A DNA stretch of 64,000 nucleotides from CAWFKS01 sp963816435 (GCA_963816435.1 CAWFKS010000023.1:18259-82258); one strand, 5' to 3'; shown: positions 8,015 through 17,960, counted from the first letter of the stretch. Translations and numbers: made by a program. Notes: generated from the letters alone by a model not told the origin.

Positions 8015-8824
8015 ATGGCGGACGAAGACCCACAGCGAGAGCGCCGCGAGCCGGCGGAAGAAGCCTACGAGGAACTGCCGCCGGAACTGACGGCGCCGCC
8101 GCGCCGCGAACCGGTGTTCAACCTTCCGGGCGTGATCCTGTTCTTCATCGTGGCGTGTGCGGGCATCCACCTGGTGCGCGTCTATCTGCTGGACATGCAG
8201 CAGAACGTCGCCGTGATCCGGCATTTCGCGTTCATCCCGCTGCTCTATTCCGGCGACTACCGCATCGATTTCTGGGCCTTCGTGGCGCCGGTATCCTACT
8301 CGCTTCTGCATGGCGGCATCGCGCACCTGGTCATCAACATGGTCTGGCTGGCGGCCTTCGGCTCACCGCTCGCCGCGCGCATCGGTGCGCTGCGCTTCAC
8401 GCTGTTCTGGGTGGTGACGGCGCTGGCGTCGGTGGCGCTCTATTACGTGCTGCACACGCAGGATCCGACGCCGCTGGTCGGCGCGTCGGGTTCGATCTCC
8501 GGCATGATGGGAGCCGCGGCGCGCTTCGCCTTCCGCATCGACCGGGCGCGCGGGCGGCCTGCCTTCGCCGGCGATCCGTTGCCGATCGCGCGGGTGTTCC
8601 GCTCGCGCACGGCGGTGACGTTCCTGGTGGTGTGGTTCGCGATCAACCTCGTAACCGGGCTCGCCGGGCTGGGATCGCCGGGCATGACCGCGCAGATCGC
8701 CTGGGAGGCGCATATCGGCGGCTTCCTCGCCGGTTTCCTGCTGCTGCCGTTCTTCGACCGGCCGCTTGCATCGCTTCCGCAGCATGAGGACCCGCTGCCC
8801 CGGGACGATGATGTCCCGATCTGA
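8015..8824 (+). CDS. rhomboid-family intramembrane serine protease
   Basis: A 269-residue inner-membrane protein. After an acidic cytosolic N terminus of about 34 residues come six or so hydrophobic segments. The catalytic pair of the GlpG-type rhomboids is present: Ser in GASGSISGMMGA (about residue 155) and His in EAHIGGFLAGFLLLPF near the end. The conserved HGGIAHLVINMVWL loop matches the rhomboid pattern that faces the active site. Such proteases cut membrane proteins within their transmembrane helix; the substrate is unknown. It follows the orphan terminator by 66 bases and has its own unit, with a CBS-domain gene 128 bases downstream. Confidence 0.92.
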   Translation: MADEDPQRERREPAEEAYEELPPELTAPPRREPVFNLPGVILFFIVACAGIHLVRVYLLDMQQNVAVIRHFAFIPLLYSGDYRIDFWAFVAPVSYSLLHGGIAHLVINMVWLAAFGSPLAARIGALRFTLFWVVTALASVALYYVLHTQDPTPLVGASGSISGMMGAAARFAFRIDRARGRPAFAGDPLPIARVFRSRTAVTFLVVWFAINLVTGLAGLGSPGMTAQIAWEAHIGGFLAGFLLLPFFDRPLASLPQHEDPLPRDDDVPI

Positions 8825-8952
8825 CACGCCGGGCGCGCCGCTTGCCTCGACTTGAAAACGCCGCGGCTTGGGCGCACGATTATGGGCATGCCTGCGGCGG
8901 CAGGGAGGAAATACAGTCGCACATGGCGCCGCCGCCGGCGAAGGAGGACGCC

Positions 8953-9384
8953 ATGAACGTGAAATCCATTCTCGACCAGAAAGGGCGCGAGGTCGTGACC
9001 ATCGCGCCGGACCGGACACTGGCGGATGCCACCCATCTGCTCGCCGAACATCGCATCGGAGCGGTCGTCGTCACCGGTGCCGACGGCAGCATCGCCGGCA
9101 TCCTGTCGGAACGTGACATCGTGCGCACGCTTGGCGAGGACGGCGCCTCGGCGCTCGACCAGGCGGTGTCGTCGGCGATGACGGCGAGCGTCAAGATCTG
9201 CCACGAGGAGCACGGCATCAACGAGGTCATGGAGATCATGACGCGCGGGCGGTTCCGTCACCTGCCGGTGGAAACCGACGGGCGGCTTGCCGGCATCGTG
9301 TCGATCGGCGACGTGGTCAAGCGGCGCATCGAGGACGTCGAGCGCGAAGCGGCCGAAATCCGCAACTATATCGCCACGGCCTGA
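8953..9384 (+). CDS. CBS-domain pair protein
   Basis: A 143-residue cytosolic protein made only of two CBS domains (about residues 8-62 and 74-128), which form a Bateman module that binds adenine nucleotides. Typical motifs are HRIGAVVVTGADGSIAGILS and GRFRHLPVETDGRLAGIVS. The ATG at 8953 is clear: AAGGAGGA ends six bases before it, whereas an upstream in-frame start would cross non-conserved sequence. Stand-alone CBS pairs in rhizobia are common and mostly uncharacterised. A GC-rich hairpin at 9389-9407 (GCGCCCC-GAAGC-GGGGCGC, no T run) lies just after the stop. Confidence 0.9.
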   Translation: MNVKSILDQKGREVVTIAPDRTLADATHLLAEHRIGAVVVTGADGSIAGILSERDIVRTLGEDGASALDQAVSSAMTASVKICHEEHGINEVMEIMTRGRFRHLPVETDGRLAGIVSIGDVVKRRIEDVEREAAEIRNYIATA

Positions 9385-9430
9385 GGAAGCGCCCCGAAGC
9401 GGGGCGCCGACCTCATCTGGCGAAGAATTC

Positions 9431-9710
9431 TCAGGCGGCTGCTGCCGGCGGGAGTTCGCGCGCCAGACGCTCAATGAGGTCGCGGTTGCGGCAGAACTGC
9501 GGGACGTGCGTCGTCCTCGGCGCCGGAATCGAGCCAGCCGGTGCAGGCGTCCTTGTCGGAGCAGGCCATGCAGCGAATGGCGGCGCGGCGCGTCACCTCG
9601 GCGGCGTGCGGCTTGTCCGCGAAGACGCTGCGCACGCCGAAACGGTTCATCATCCGGTCCATCAGGTCGGGTCCGCGGGCGGCCCCGGCAAAGAAGCCAA
9701 AGAGACTCAT
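9431..9710 (-). CDS. DUF6455-like small Cys-rich protein, frameshifted
   Basis: A short protein (about 92 residues when rebuilt) found in many rhizobia, of unknown function. The first part, MSLFGFFAGAARGPDLMDRMM, leads to a Cys cluster (CMACSDKDACTGWL). The family then continues with a third Cys block, found here in the next frame as PQFCRNRDLIERL and ending in ELPPAAAA before the stop at 9431. The frame changes near 9495-9503 with one extra base. The spaced Cys residues suggest metal or Fe-S binding, which is inference. A purine-rich ribosome site (GAGGGAGAAG) precedes the ATG. Confidence 0.7.
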
Positions 9711-9858
9711 CGTTCTTCTCCCTCTCGATGCCGCGCATCATCGCGCCGCCGCGCGCCAGGGGAATTTGATCCTGATCAAACCGGCCGAAACGCTTGCCAG
9801 CGGCGGAGCGTTCGTCTAGCCAACCAGCAATCAAATTCCGCCAGTCCAGGGTATTTCC

Positions 9859-11361
9859 ATGACCATCGTCGACACCCGCACGCCCGATCCGAAGCGGCTC
9901 ATCCCCGGCGCCATCGGCGACTGGGAAATCATCATCGGCATGGAAGTCCACGCCCAGGTGATCTCGAACGCCAAGCTGTTTTCCGGCGCCTCGACGGAGT
10001 TCGGCGCCGCACCGAACAGCCATGTCAGCCTGGTCGACGCGGCGATGCCGGGAATGCTGCCGGTCATCAACGAGGAATGCGTGAAGCAGGCGATCCGCAC
10101 CGGGCTCGGGCTGAAGGCGAAGATCAACAAGCGTTCGATCTTCGACCGCAAGAATTACTTCTTCCCGGACCTGCCGCAGGGCTACCAGATCTCGCAATAC
10201 AAGGACCCCATTGTCGGCGAAGGCGTCGTCATCGTCTCGGTCGGGCCGGACAAGGAAGGCAGGTTCGAGGACGTGGAGGTCGGCATCGAACGCCTGCATC
10301 TCGAGCAGGATGCCGGCAAGTCGATTCACGACCAGCACCCGTCGATGTCCTATATCGACCTCAACCGCTCCGGCGTGGCGTTGATGGAGATCGTGTCGAA
10401 GCCCGACATGCGCTCGTCGGACGAGGCCAAGGCGTACCTGACCAAGCTCAGGACCATCCTGCGCTATCTCGGCACCTGCGACGGCAACATGGACGAAGGC
10501 TCGATGCGAGCCGACGTCAACGTGTCGGTGCGCCGGCCGGGCGAGGAGTTCGGCACGCGCTGCGAGATCAAGAACGTCAATTCGATCCGCTTCGTCGGCC
10601 AGGCGATCGAATACGAGGCACGGCGCCAGATCGCGCTGATCGAGGACGGCGGCACGGTCGACCAGGAGACGCGGCTGTTCGACCCGCAGAAGGGCGAGAC
10701 GCGGGCCATGCGCGCCAAGGAGGATGCGCACGACTATCGCTATTTCCCCGACCCGGACCTGCTGCCGCTCGAATTCGACCAGGCCTATGTCGACGCGTTG
10801 GCCGAGGGCCTGCCGGAGCTGCCGGACGAGAAGAAGGAGCGGCTGATCGCCTCGCTCGGCCTGTCGGCCTACGACGCCTCGATCCTGGTGTCGGAGAAGG
10901 CGATCGCCGACTATTTCGAGAAGGTGGCGGCCGGCCGCGACGGCAAGTCGGCGGCCAACTGGGTGATCAACGATCTGCTCGGCGCGCTGAACAAGGCCGG
11001 CAAGGGCATCGACGAGTCCCCGGTGGCGCCCGATCAGCTCGGCGCGGTGATCGACCTGATCAAGGAAGGCACGATCTCCGGCAAGATCGCCAAGGACCTG
11101 TTCGAGATCGTCTGGAACGAGGGCGGCGACCCGCGCCGGATCGTCGACGATCGCGGCATGAAGCAGGTCACCGACACCGGCGCCATCGAGAAGGCGGTCG
11201 ACGAGGTGATCGCGGCCAACCCGGACAAGGCCGAGCAGGCAAGGGCGAAGCCGACCATGGCCGGCTGGTTCGTCGGACAAGTGATGAAGGCAACCGGCGG
11301 AAAGGCCAATCCGAAGGCCGTCAACGAACTGGTCAAGGCCAAGCTCGGCCTGGAGGAGTAG
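9859..11361 (+). CDS. gatB: aspartyl/glutamyl-tRNA amidotransferase subunit B
   Basis: GatB is the kinase and tRNA-binding subunit of the GatCAB amidotransferase, which converts mischarged Glu-tRNA(Gln), and Asp-tRNA(Asn) where present, into the correct aminoacyl-tRNA. The product is 500 residues, as expected. The N-terminal catalytic cradle begins DWEIIIGMEVHAQV and includes KNYFFPDLPQGYQISQY and GSMRADVNVSVR. The C-terminal YqeY-like helical domain (AANWVINDLLGALNK, then the IVDDRGMKQVTD region) binds tRNA. The gene is intact and apparently monocistronic; gatC and gatA are not in the window. Confidence 0.97.
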   Translation: MTIVDTRTPDPKRLIPGAIGDWEIIIGMEVHAQVISNAKLFSGASTEFGAAPNSHVSLVDAAMPGMLPVINEECVKQAIRTGLGLKAKINKRSIFDRKNYFFPDLPQGYQISQYKDPIVGEGVVIVSVGPDKEGRFEDVEVGIERLHLEQDAGKSIHDQHPSMSYIDLNRSGVALMEIVSKPDMRSSDEAKAYLTKLRTILRYLGTCDGNMDEGSMRADVNVSVRRPGEEFGTRCEIKNVNSIRFVGQAIEYEARRQIALIEDGGTVDQETRLFDPQKGETRAMRAKEDAHDYRYFPDPDLLPLEFDQAYVDALAEGLPELPDEKKERLIASLGLSAYDASILVSEKAIADYFEKVAAGRDGKSAANWVINDLLGALNKAGKGIDESPVAPDQLGAVIDLIKEGTISGKIAKDLFEIVWNEGGDPRRIVDDRGMKQVTDTGAIEKAVDEVIAANPDKAEQARAKPTMAGWFVGQVMKATGGKANPKAVNELVKAKLGLEE

Positions 11362-11389
11362 GCGCTTCGTTTCCTGCCGGCAACGCCGG

Positions 11390-11560
11390 TCAGGCGCCGC
11401 GCATCAGGCAGGCGCCGGCCAACACCAGATAGGCGATCGTCATCACCCAGAACGCCGAGACGGGAATGAAGCTGATGATGCCGAACACCATCAGCAAGGC
11501 AATCAGCGCGATGACCAGCGCGACGACGAACACGGTCTGGGTCGGTGCAGTGAGGTCCAT
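11390..11560 (-). CDS. small two-helix membrane protein
   Basis: A 56-residue protein starting MDLTAPTQTVF and ending LMRGA, with two hydrophobic segments (about residues 8-28 and 32-52). The ATG at 11560 is preceded by a strong GGGAGGAG ribosome site with good spacing, which argues that it is really translated. It converges on gatB with a 28-base gap. It is too small for domain recognition and its function is unknown. Confidence 0.65.
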   Translation of the reverse strand: MDLTAPTQTVFVVALVIALIALLMVFGIISFIPVSAFWVMTIAYLVLAGACLMRGA

Positions 11561-11629
11561 TCAGCTCCTCCCGGCGAGCGTCTCGGGACGCGCGCCTTAT
11601 TAGCAATTGGTAGCATAGCCGAGCTGGGC

Positions 11630-12472
11630 TCACATTCCAACGAGCTGCCGGAGCGGGTGTGTCGGATCCATCAAGAGGCGCACGGCCAGCGCGAAGCACA
11701 CCACCACCAGCATCGGGCGGATGATCCGGGCGCCGTTGCGCATGGCGAGGCTGGCGCCGAGCCGTGCCCCGGCGAACTGCGCCGCCCCCATCAGGATGCC
11801 GATCTTCCAGGCGACCGCGCCGACCAGCGAAAAGGCAAGGAATCCACCGATGTTGGAGGCGAAGTTCAACAGCTTCGTGTGGGCTGTCGCCTTGAGCATG
11901 CCGTAGCCGGCCAGCGTGACGAAGGCGAGCATGAAGAAGGAGCCGGTACCGGGTCCGAACATGCCGTCGTAGAAGCCGATCGCCGGCACCACCAGCAGGC
12001 CGAACAGGAAGGGACGCATGCGCTCTGCACGGTCGACATCGCCCATGTCGGGCTTCAGCAGGAAATAGAGCGCGATGGCGACCAGGAGGATGGGCAGCAT
12101 GGCGCGAAGGATGTCGCCCGGCATCACCGTCGCCACCAGCGCGCCCACAACCGCGCCGGCCGCCGAAAGTGCCGCCGACGGCAATTGGCGTTTCAGGTCG
12201 ACGTGCCCCTTCGCGGCGTAGGCGACCGTCGCGGAACCGGAGCCGAAAAGGCCCTGCAGCTTGTTGGTGCCGAGCGCCTCGACAGGGCCGAAGCCAGCCA
12301 GAAGCAGGGCTGGAACGGTGATCAGTCCGCCGCCGCCGGCAATGGAATCGACGAAGCCGGCCGCGAACGCCGCAAGTCCGAGAAGCAGGATGGTCGAGGT
12401 GGCGAGATCTGGCACGTTTTGCTCTGGGGAGGCGGGAGAGGTTCGATCCCGGTCAGGAACACATGCAACCAT
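11630..12472 (-). CDS. TSUP-family (TauE/SafE) anion transporter
   Basis: A 280-residue inner-membrane protein with eight or so hydrophobic segments. It carries the TauE/SafE hallmark in both halves: FAAGFVDSIAGGGGLITVPALL near the N terminus and the mid-protein IGFYDGMFGPGTGSFFML. Family members export sulfite, sulfoacetate or similar anions, or import sulfur compounds; the substrate cannot be assigned here. The ATG at 12472 is taken as start; TTG codons upstream and downstream are alternatives, since the first 20 residues are not conserved. It is divergent from the TerB-like gene, with a 54-base gap. Confidence 0.88.
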   Translation of the reverse strand: MVACVPDRDRTSPASPEQNVPDLATSTILLLGLAAFAAGFVDSIAGGGGLITVPALLLAGFGPVEALGTNKLQGLFGSGSATVAYAAKGHVDLKRQLPSAALSAAGAVVGALVATVMPGDILRAMLPILLVAIALYFLLKPDMGDVDRAERMRPFLFGLLVVPAIGFYDGMFGPGTGSFFMLAFVTLAGYGMLKATAHTKLLNFASNIGGFLAFSLVGAVAWKIGILMGAAQFAGARLGASLAMRNGARIIRPMLVVVCFALAVRLLMDPTHPLRQLVGM

Positions 12473-12526
12473 TATCGGCAAGAGGATTTCATTGTAGAAT
12501 GAAGTCGAACTGTCGATGGAGGCTTG

Positions 12527-12953
12527 ATGCCGCGCGGTTTGCTAGGAAGGCTGCAACAGGTGTTCGACGGAGACGGTGCCGCGGTGCGCCAGGTGGCCAA
12601 CGATCCGGCGCTCACTGCCGAACTGTTGCTGCTCTTCCGCATGATCCTCGCCGACGGCGAGGTCAGCGACCGTGAACTGGCGACGTTCCGGCGCATCTGC
12701 CGCGACGCCTTCGGCATCGAGGGCGGCGGACTGACGCGCGTGCTCGAATATCTGCAGGATTTCGGCTACGAAATCACCGTGTCGCAGGCGATCATGGTGT
12801 TTCCGAGAATTCGACAAGGAGCGCCGCATCACTCTCGCCCGCCACATGGCCGAGATCGCCAAGGCGGATGAGGATCTGAGCGACCACGAGGTGCGCTTCC
12901 TGGCGCGCGTCCTCGACATGCTCGACCTGCATCCGACCGACATCGCTCCCTGA
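12527..12953 (+). CDS. TerB-like protein, frameshifted
   Basis: A small soluble protein of about 141 residues when rebuilt, similar to the TerB helical fold. The N-terminal part contains LTAELLLLFRMILADGEVSDRE, and the C-terminal part, in another frame, contains ERRITLARHMAEIAKADEDL and DHEVRFLARVLDMLDL. The repeated helix-Asp-Gly/Asp-Glu pattern is the TerB signature around an acidic metal site. The frames join at about 12797-12806 with one extra base. The ATG at 12527 follows TGGAGG. TerB relatives are linked to stress and tellurite resistance, but stand-alone rhizobial members have no assigned role. It converges on the ABC operon. Confidence 0.72.
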
Positions 12954-12968
12954 GCGGGCCTGCGAGCC

Positions 12969-14598
12969 TCAGTTTCCCTGCTCGTGCAGCCGTCGCGCTA
13001 TCGCGCGGTGCAGGTCGGGCGCAGCGTCGACCAGCGCCTTGGCCGCATCCGATCTGCGGATTGTCCAGCACCTCTCCCGTCTCGCCCTCCTCGACGATCC
13101 TGCCGGCATGCATGACCATGACCTGGTCGGTTATGGCGCGCGCGACGGTCAGGTCGTGGGTGATGAACAGATAGGCCAGCCCGAGGCGGCGGTTGAGCTC
13201 GGCGAACAGGTCGAGGATCTGCGCGCGGATCGACACGTCGAGCGCGGAGACCGGCTCGTCGGCGATGATCATCTTCGGCTCGGTGATGATGGCGCGGGCG
13301 ATCGAAAGCCGCTGGCGCTGGCCGCCGGAGAACTCGTGCGGATATTTGTTCATGTCGGAGCTCGAGAGCCCGACCTCGTGCAGGGCCTTGGCGACGCGGT
13401 CGCGTCGTTCGGCCGGGGAGGGCGCTTTTTCCAGCAGGTGCAGGGGTTCGGCGACGAGGCGTTCTACCTTGTGGCGCGGGTTGAAGGAGCCATACGGGTC
13501 CTGGAAGACCACCTGCATGTTGCGCCGCGCCTCGCGCAGCGCCAATTCGTGGCGGCCGGTCAGGTCCTCGCCCTGGAAGCGGATGTGGCCGGATGTCGGC
13601 CGGTCGAGGGCAAGGATCATGCGCGCCAGGGTGGACTTGCCGCAGCCCGAGCGGCCGACCAGCGCCATCGACTGGCGCTCGTGCAGCTTGAAAGAGACGT
13701 CGTCGACGGCGCGGAAATGCTGGGCCTTGCCGAACAGCGAGCCATGGCGCGTCACGTAATCCCGGCTGACCCCGTCGATGTGGAGCAGGGGGGCGGCGCC
13801 GGGCCTCGGCTCCGGCCGCGCGGCCCTGGCCGGCACATGCATCGAGGCTTCGGCGAGCTGACGCGTGTACGGATGAACCTGTTCCGACAGCGTCCTGGCC
13901 GTCTCGCCGTCTTCCATGACCTTGCCATGGCGCATGATGGTGACGCGGTCCGACATGTCGGCGACGACGGCGAGATCGTGCGAGATGAGCAGCAGCCCCA
14001 TGCGGTTTTCGTCGACGAGGTCGCGCAGCAGCTCGAGGATCTGCGCCTGCAGCACCACGTCGAGCGCCGTGGTCGGTTCGTCGGCGACCAGGAGCTTCGG
14101 CTTGAGCGCACAGGCGATGGCGATGACGACGCGCTGGCGTTGGCCGCCGGAGAGTTCGTGCGGGTAGCGAGACAGCGGAAACTGCTTTTCAGGCAGGCCG
14201 ACGCGGTCGAGCATTCTGCGGGCGCGGTCCTCGGCCTCCGCCCGGCCGGCGCCGGTGTGCAGGCGGATGCCCTCGGCCACCTGCTCGCCAATCGTCTTGA
14301 CCGGGTTGAGCGCCGTCATCGGCTCCTGGAAGACCATGCCGATGTCGTCGCCCCTCAGGCGGCACATGGCGGCTTCCGGGGCTGCGAGGATGTCGATGCC
14401 GTCGAAGGTGACGCGGCCGGTGGCGCGCGCGGCGTGCGGCAGAAGCCGCATTATGGTGAGGGCCGTCATCGACTTGCCGGAACCGGATTCGCCGACCAGC
14501 CCCATCACCTCGCCGGCCTCGATCCTCAGGTCGACCTCGTCGAGGATCCTCGCGCTGCCGATCGACAGCGACAGCTTCTCGATCTCCAGCAGGCTCAT
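12969..14598 (-). CDS. dipeptide-type ABC transporter, fused double ATPase, frameshifted near the end
   Basis: Two DppD/DppF-type ATPases are fused in one polypeptide of about 542 residues. Each half has a full nucleotide-binding set. Half one has GESGSGKS, the signature LSGGQRQRV and LLVADEPTTALD. Half two (from about residue 275) has GRSGCGKS, FSGGQRQRL and MIIADEPVSALD. Near 13058 a single extra base changes the frame just after VLDNPQ; the conserved tail (DAAKALVDAAPDLH) continues in the next frame to a stop at 12969. Its ATG overlaps the permease stop as ATGA, so translation is coupled. It powers the importer formed with the next three genes. Confidence 0.9.
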
Positions 14599-15467
14599 CG
14601 CTCGCGCCTCAGTCGCGGATCGAGCACGTCGCGAAGTCCATCGCCGAGAAGGTTCAGGCCGAGAACCATCAGCACGATCGCCAGCCCCGGGGCCAGAGCG
14701 AGATGCGGCGCGATCCCGATCAGCGTCTGGGCGTCCGCGAGCATCTTGCCCCAGCTGGGCGTCGGCGGCTGCGCGCCGAGGCCGACATAGGCGAGCGCCG
14801 CTTCCGCGAGGACGCCGAGGGCGAACTGGATCGTCGCCTGCACGATCAAGGTGTTGGCGATGTTGGGAAGGATATGCTCGACCGAGATCAGCGCGCCGCC
14901 CTTGCCGGCGGCGCGGGCGGCAAGAATGAACTCGCGATTCCAGATCGTCAGCGCCCCCGCGCGAGCCACCCTGGCAAACACGGGAATGTTGAATATGCCG
15001 ATGGCGATGATGGCGTTGACCGCGCCCGGGCCGAACACTGCCGTTATCAGGATGGCGATCAGCAGCGCCGGGAAGGCGAAGACGAGGTCGTTTGCGCGCA
15101 TGATCGTCTCGTCGACCAGCGACCCCCGCTTGGCGGCCGCCACGAGACCCAGCGGCACGCCGACGCCGATGCCCACGCCTACTGCGATCAGCGCGACCGC
15201 AATCGAGGTGCGTGCGCCGACGAGGATCATCGAGAACACGTCCCGGCCATACTGGTCGGTTCCCAGCCAGTGCGTGGTGGACAGGCCCTGCAGCTTGTTG
15301 GGAATGTCCAGTGCGGCATAATTGTAGGGCGTCCACACGAACGACAGGAGCGCCGCGCAGACAAAGATTACCGTCAGCGCCGCGCCGGCCATGAATCCCG
15401 GCGACCGCAGCATCGCCTGCCGCAGGCTGCCGCGCGAGGAGGGAAGCGCGGGGACTTCCAACGCCAT
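14595..15467 (-). CDS. dipeptide-type ABC transporter permease (DppC-like)
   Basis: A 290-residue inner-membrane permease of the DppC class. It has an N-terminal helix (about residues 22-42), the OppC-type motif HWLGTDQYGRDVFSMILVGA, and the coupling-helix region EFILAARAAGK, followed by HILPNIANTLIVQATIQFALG. The ATG at 15467 overlaps the preceding permease stop as TGATG, and the gene's own stop overlaps the ATPase start. It forms the channel with the DppB-like gene. Confidence 0.93.
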   Translation of the reverse strand: MALEVPALPSSRGSLRQAMLRSPGFMAGAALTVIFVCAALLSFVWTPYNYAALDIPNKLQGLSTTHWLGTDQYGRDVFSMILVGARTSIAVALIAVGVGIGVGVPLGLVAAAKRGSLVDETIMRANDLVFAFPALLIAILITAVFGPGAVNAIIAIGIFNIPVFARVARAGALTIWNREFILAARAAGKGGALISVEHILPNIANTLIVQATIQFALGVLAEAALAYVGLGAQPPTPSWGKMLADAQTLIGIAPHLALAPGLAIVLMVLGLNLLGDGLRDVLDPRLRRER

Positions 15468-16411
15468 CAGCTTCTTCTCAACCGCGGATCGACGAGCACG
15501 TAGCTCACGTCGACAAGGAAATTGACCAGGATGACGGCGCAGACCAGCAGCATCACCACGGAGCGCACCACGACGAGGTCGCGCTGGGTGATCCCCTGGA
15601 AGATCAGCCGCCCCAGGCCTGGCAGGAAGAACACGTTCTCGATGATGATCGCACCCGCCAGCAGGAACGCGAACTGGAGCCCGACGATGGTCAGGACCGG
15701 GATGAGCGAATTTCGCACGGCATGGCGCCACAGCGCCTGACTACCGGTGAGACCCTTGGCCCGTGCGGTGCGCACATAGTCTTCGCCGAGCGTGTCGAGC
15801 AGGGAGGAGCGCATCACCCGCGCGAGGATCGAAGCCTGCGGCAGCGCCAGCGCAACGGCCGGCAAGGTCAGCGCCCGGATGCCGAGCCAGAACCCCTTGT
15901 CCCAGCCAGGAAAGCCGCCGGCCGAAAACCATCGCAGCGTCACCGCGAAGAGCAGCACCAGCAGCATGGCGAACCAGAAATTGGGAATTGCGACCCCGAG
16001 CTGGGTTATGCCCATGACCGCCACGTCGGTGCGCGTGTTGTGCCTGGCCGCGGACAGGATCCCGGCGGGAAAGGCGATGAGAACGGTCAAGGTGAGCGCA
16101 TAGACGGCAAGCGGGGCGGAGACGCCGATCCGCTGCACGATCAGGTGCGCCACGGGGACCCGATAGGTGTAGCTGATCCCGAAATCGCCGTGGAGCATCC
16201 CCACGACCCAGTTCGCGTACTGGACGAGCACCGGCACATCGAGACCGAGCTGCTTGCGCAGCGCCAGCAGCGTGTCGGGCTGCGCGTTCATTCCGAGGAT
16301 GAACTGTGCCGGATCGCCGGGCAGGATCTGCAGAATGAAGAAGATGACGAACGAGGCGACGATCAGGCTGACGATCAGCGACGCAAGACGCTTGGTGAGA
16401 TAGGCCGTCAT
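15467..16411 (-). CDS. dipeptide-type ABC transporter permease (DppB-like)
   Basis: A 314-residue inner-membrane permease. The N terminus (MTAYLTKRLASLIVSLIVAS, then ILPGDPAQFILG) is the standard DppB/OppB leader. The coupling-helix signature is LGEDYVRTARAKGLTG, and the C terminus ends VLVDPRLRRS as in family members. It is the first of three tightly overlapping genes (permease, permease, double ATPase) and lies 64 bases after the binding-protein gene. Family members take up dipeptides, oligopeptides, nickel or opines; no substrate is evident for this one. Confidence 0.94.
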   Translation of the reverse strand: MTAYLTKRLASLIVSLIVASFVIFFILQILPGDPAQFILGMNAQPDTLLALRKQLGLDVPVLVQYANWVVGMLHGDFGISYTYRVPVAHLIVQRIGVSAPLAVYALTLTVLIAFPAGILSAARHNTRTDVAVMGITQLGVAIPNFWFAMLLVLLFAVTLRWFSAGGFPGWDKGFWLGIRALTLPAVALALPQASILARVMRSSLLDTLGEDYVRTARAKGLTGSQALWRHAVRNSLIPVLTIVGLQFAFLLAGAIIIENVFFLPGLGRLIFQGITQRDLVVVRSVVMLLVCAVILVNFLVDVSYVLVDPRLRRS

Positions 16412-16475
16412 TGCGCCGCCGAGCTAGTCGCGGGGGAGCCCGAGAGCTCCCCCTTGGCATTCATCATGTCCGCAG

Positions 16476-17960
16476 TCACTGAGCCCAGGAGATCTCGGCG
16501 ACATTGGCGATCGGCTGCGGCGCGTTGGCCCACAGTCCCTGGACGTCCTTGTTCGCGACGGTCAGGTTCGGCAGCTCGAAGAGGTAGGCCGCCACGTAGT
16601 CGTTGGCGAGCAGTTTCTGGATGTCCTGCTTGATCGAGATGCGCTTGTCGGCATCGGTCGTCTTGCTGAGCTGATCGACCAGCTCGTTGAGCTTGGTCGC
16701 GTCGTAGTTGACGTAATAGCCCGGCTTGCCGAATGCCGCGAAGTCATTTGCCTCGACATGGCTCACCATCGTCAGGTCGTAGTCGTAGGCACCCTGGAAG
16801 ACGTTGGCCACCCAGTCCGCCCATTCGACATTGACCACGTTGACCGTGATCCCGACCGCGGCCAGTTCCTGCTGGATGATCGGCGCGGCGGCGCGCGCAT
16901 AGGCGGCCGGCGGGACCTTGAAGGTCAACGTGAGATCCTTGACGCCGGCGTCGGCGAGAAGCTGCTTGGACTTGGCCGGATCGTAGTCGGACAGGGAGGT
17001 CAGGTCGATGTAGGCGGGATCGCCGGGCGGGAAGAAGCTGCCGATCGGGGTCCCGTAGCCATACATGGCGCCATCGATTATGGCCTTGCGGTCCAGAGCA
17101 TGGGCGATCGCCTCACGAACCTTGACGTTGTCGAGCGGCGGATGCGCGTTGTTCATGGCCATGATCGTCTCGCCCTGCGTCGAGCCGACGATCACCTGGA
17201 AATCGGGATTGGACTTGAACTGGTCGAGCAGCTCCGGCGCGGGGAAGCCCGCGAACACGTCGACATCGCCGGCCAGCAGCGCGCTCGAGGCGGCCGTCGG
17301 GTCGGAGATGAACTTGAACGTGACGTTCTGGATCGGCGGTTCCTTGCCCCAGTAGTCATCGTTGCGGACGAGATCGATGTGGTCGCCCTGCACCCAGTCG
17401 CCGAACTTGTAGGGCCCGGTGCCAACCGGCTTGGTCGCGTTGGTTTCGGCACTCTCGGGCGCCATGATCACCGCGTCGCCCCAGCCCATGTCGTAGAGGA
17501 AGTCGCCCTGCGGCTGGCCGAGCGTGACCTTCACGGTCGTCGGGTCGACCACGTCGACGGCGGTAATGTTGGCGAACAGCTGCTTCTGAGCCATCGCGTA
17601 GTCCGCGGAGCGGTCGCGATCGAGCGTGAACTTCACGTCGTTCGCGTCGAAGTCCGTCCCGTCGTGGAACTTGACCCCGCTCTGCAGATGGAACGTGTAG
17701 GTCAGCCCGTCGTCCGAAATGTCCCAGGATTTGGCGAGGTTAGGCTGCACCGCGCCGTCCTTGTCGATCTGCGTCAGGCCCTCGTAGATGTTCAGGTCGG
17801 TTACGGTCCTGATCGCAGCCGCGGCGTTGCCGCCGGTCGGATCGAGATTCGGCGGCTCGAGCTGGATGCCGATGGTCAAATCGGTGCCAGCGGCAAGGGC
17901 CGCGCCACTCGTGGCCAGCGCCATCGTGGCGGCGGCCAGCACGGACTTCCACATTTTCAT
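16476..17960 (-). CDS. ABC transporter substrate-binding protein, family 5 (peptide type)
   Basis: A 494-residue periplasmic binding protein with a Sec signal peptide (MKMWKSVLAAATMALATSGA ... LAA). The mature start, DLTIGIQLEPPNLDPTGG, is typical of SBP family 5. Other family blocks are YEGLTQID, FHLQSGVKFHDGTDFDANDV and KPVGTGPYKF. The ATG at 17960 has GGGAGAA just upstream. As the first gene of the importer operon it would be made in excess over the membrane parts. The ligand is unknown; the adjacent M20 deacylase suggests a dipeptide, acyl-amino acid or similar compound, which is inference from position. Confidence 0.92.
   Translation of the reverse strand: MKMWKSVLAAATMALATSGAALAAGTDLTIGIQLEPPNLDPTGGNAAAAIRTVTDLNIYEGLTQIDKDGAVQPNLAKSWDISDDGLTYTFHLQSGVKFHDGTDFDANDVKFTLDRDRSADYAMAQKQLFANITAVDVVDPTTVKVTLGQPQGDFLYDMGWGDAVIMAPESAETNATKPVGTGPYKFGDWVQGDHIDLVRNDDYWGKEPPIQNVTFKFISDPTAASSALLAGDVDVFAGFPAPELLDQFKSNPDFQVIVGSTQGETIMAMNNAHPPLDNVKVREAIAHALDRKAIIDGAMYGYGTPIGSFFPPGDPAYIDLTSLSDYDPAKSKQLLADAGVKDLTLTFKVPPAAYARAAAPIIQQELAAVGITVNVVNVEWADWVANVFQGAYDYDLTMVSHVEANDFAAFGKPGYYVNYDATKLNELVDQLSKTTDADKRISIKQDIQKLLANDYVAAYLFELPNLTVANKDVQGLWANAPQPIANVAEISWAQ

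Noticed and set aside
8443..11280. Very long open frames antisense to gatB, gabD, putA and pyrG (up to about 1,000 codons)
   Set aside because: They lie opposite strongly conserved genes, have the repetitive Arg/Ala/Val/Asp composition of GC-rich antisense frames and match no known protein. They are by-products of codon bias.
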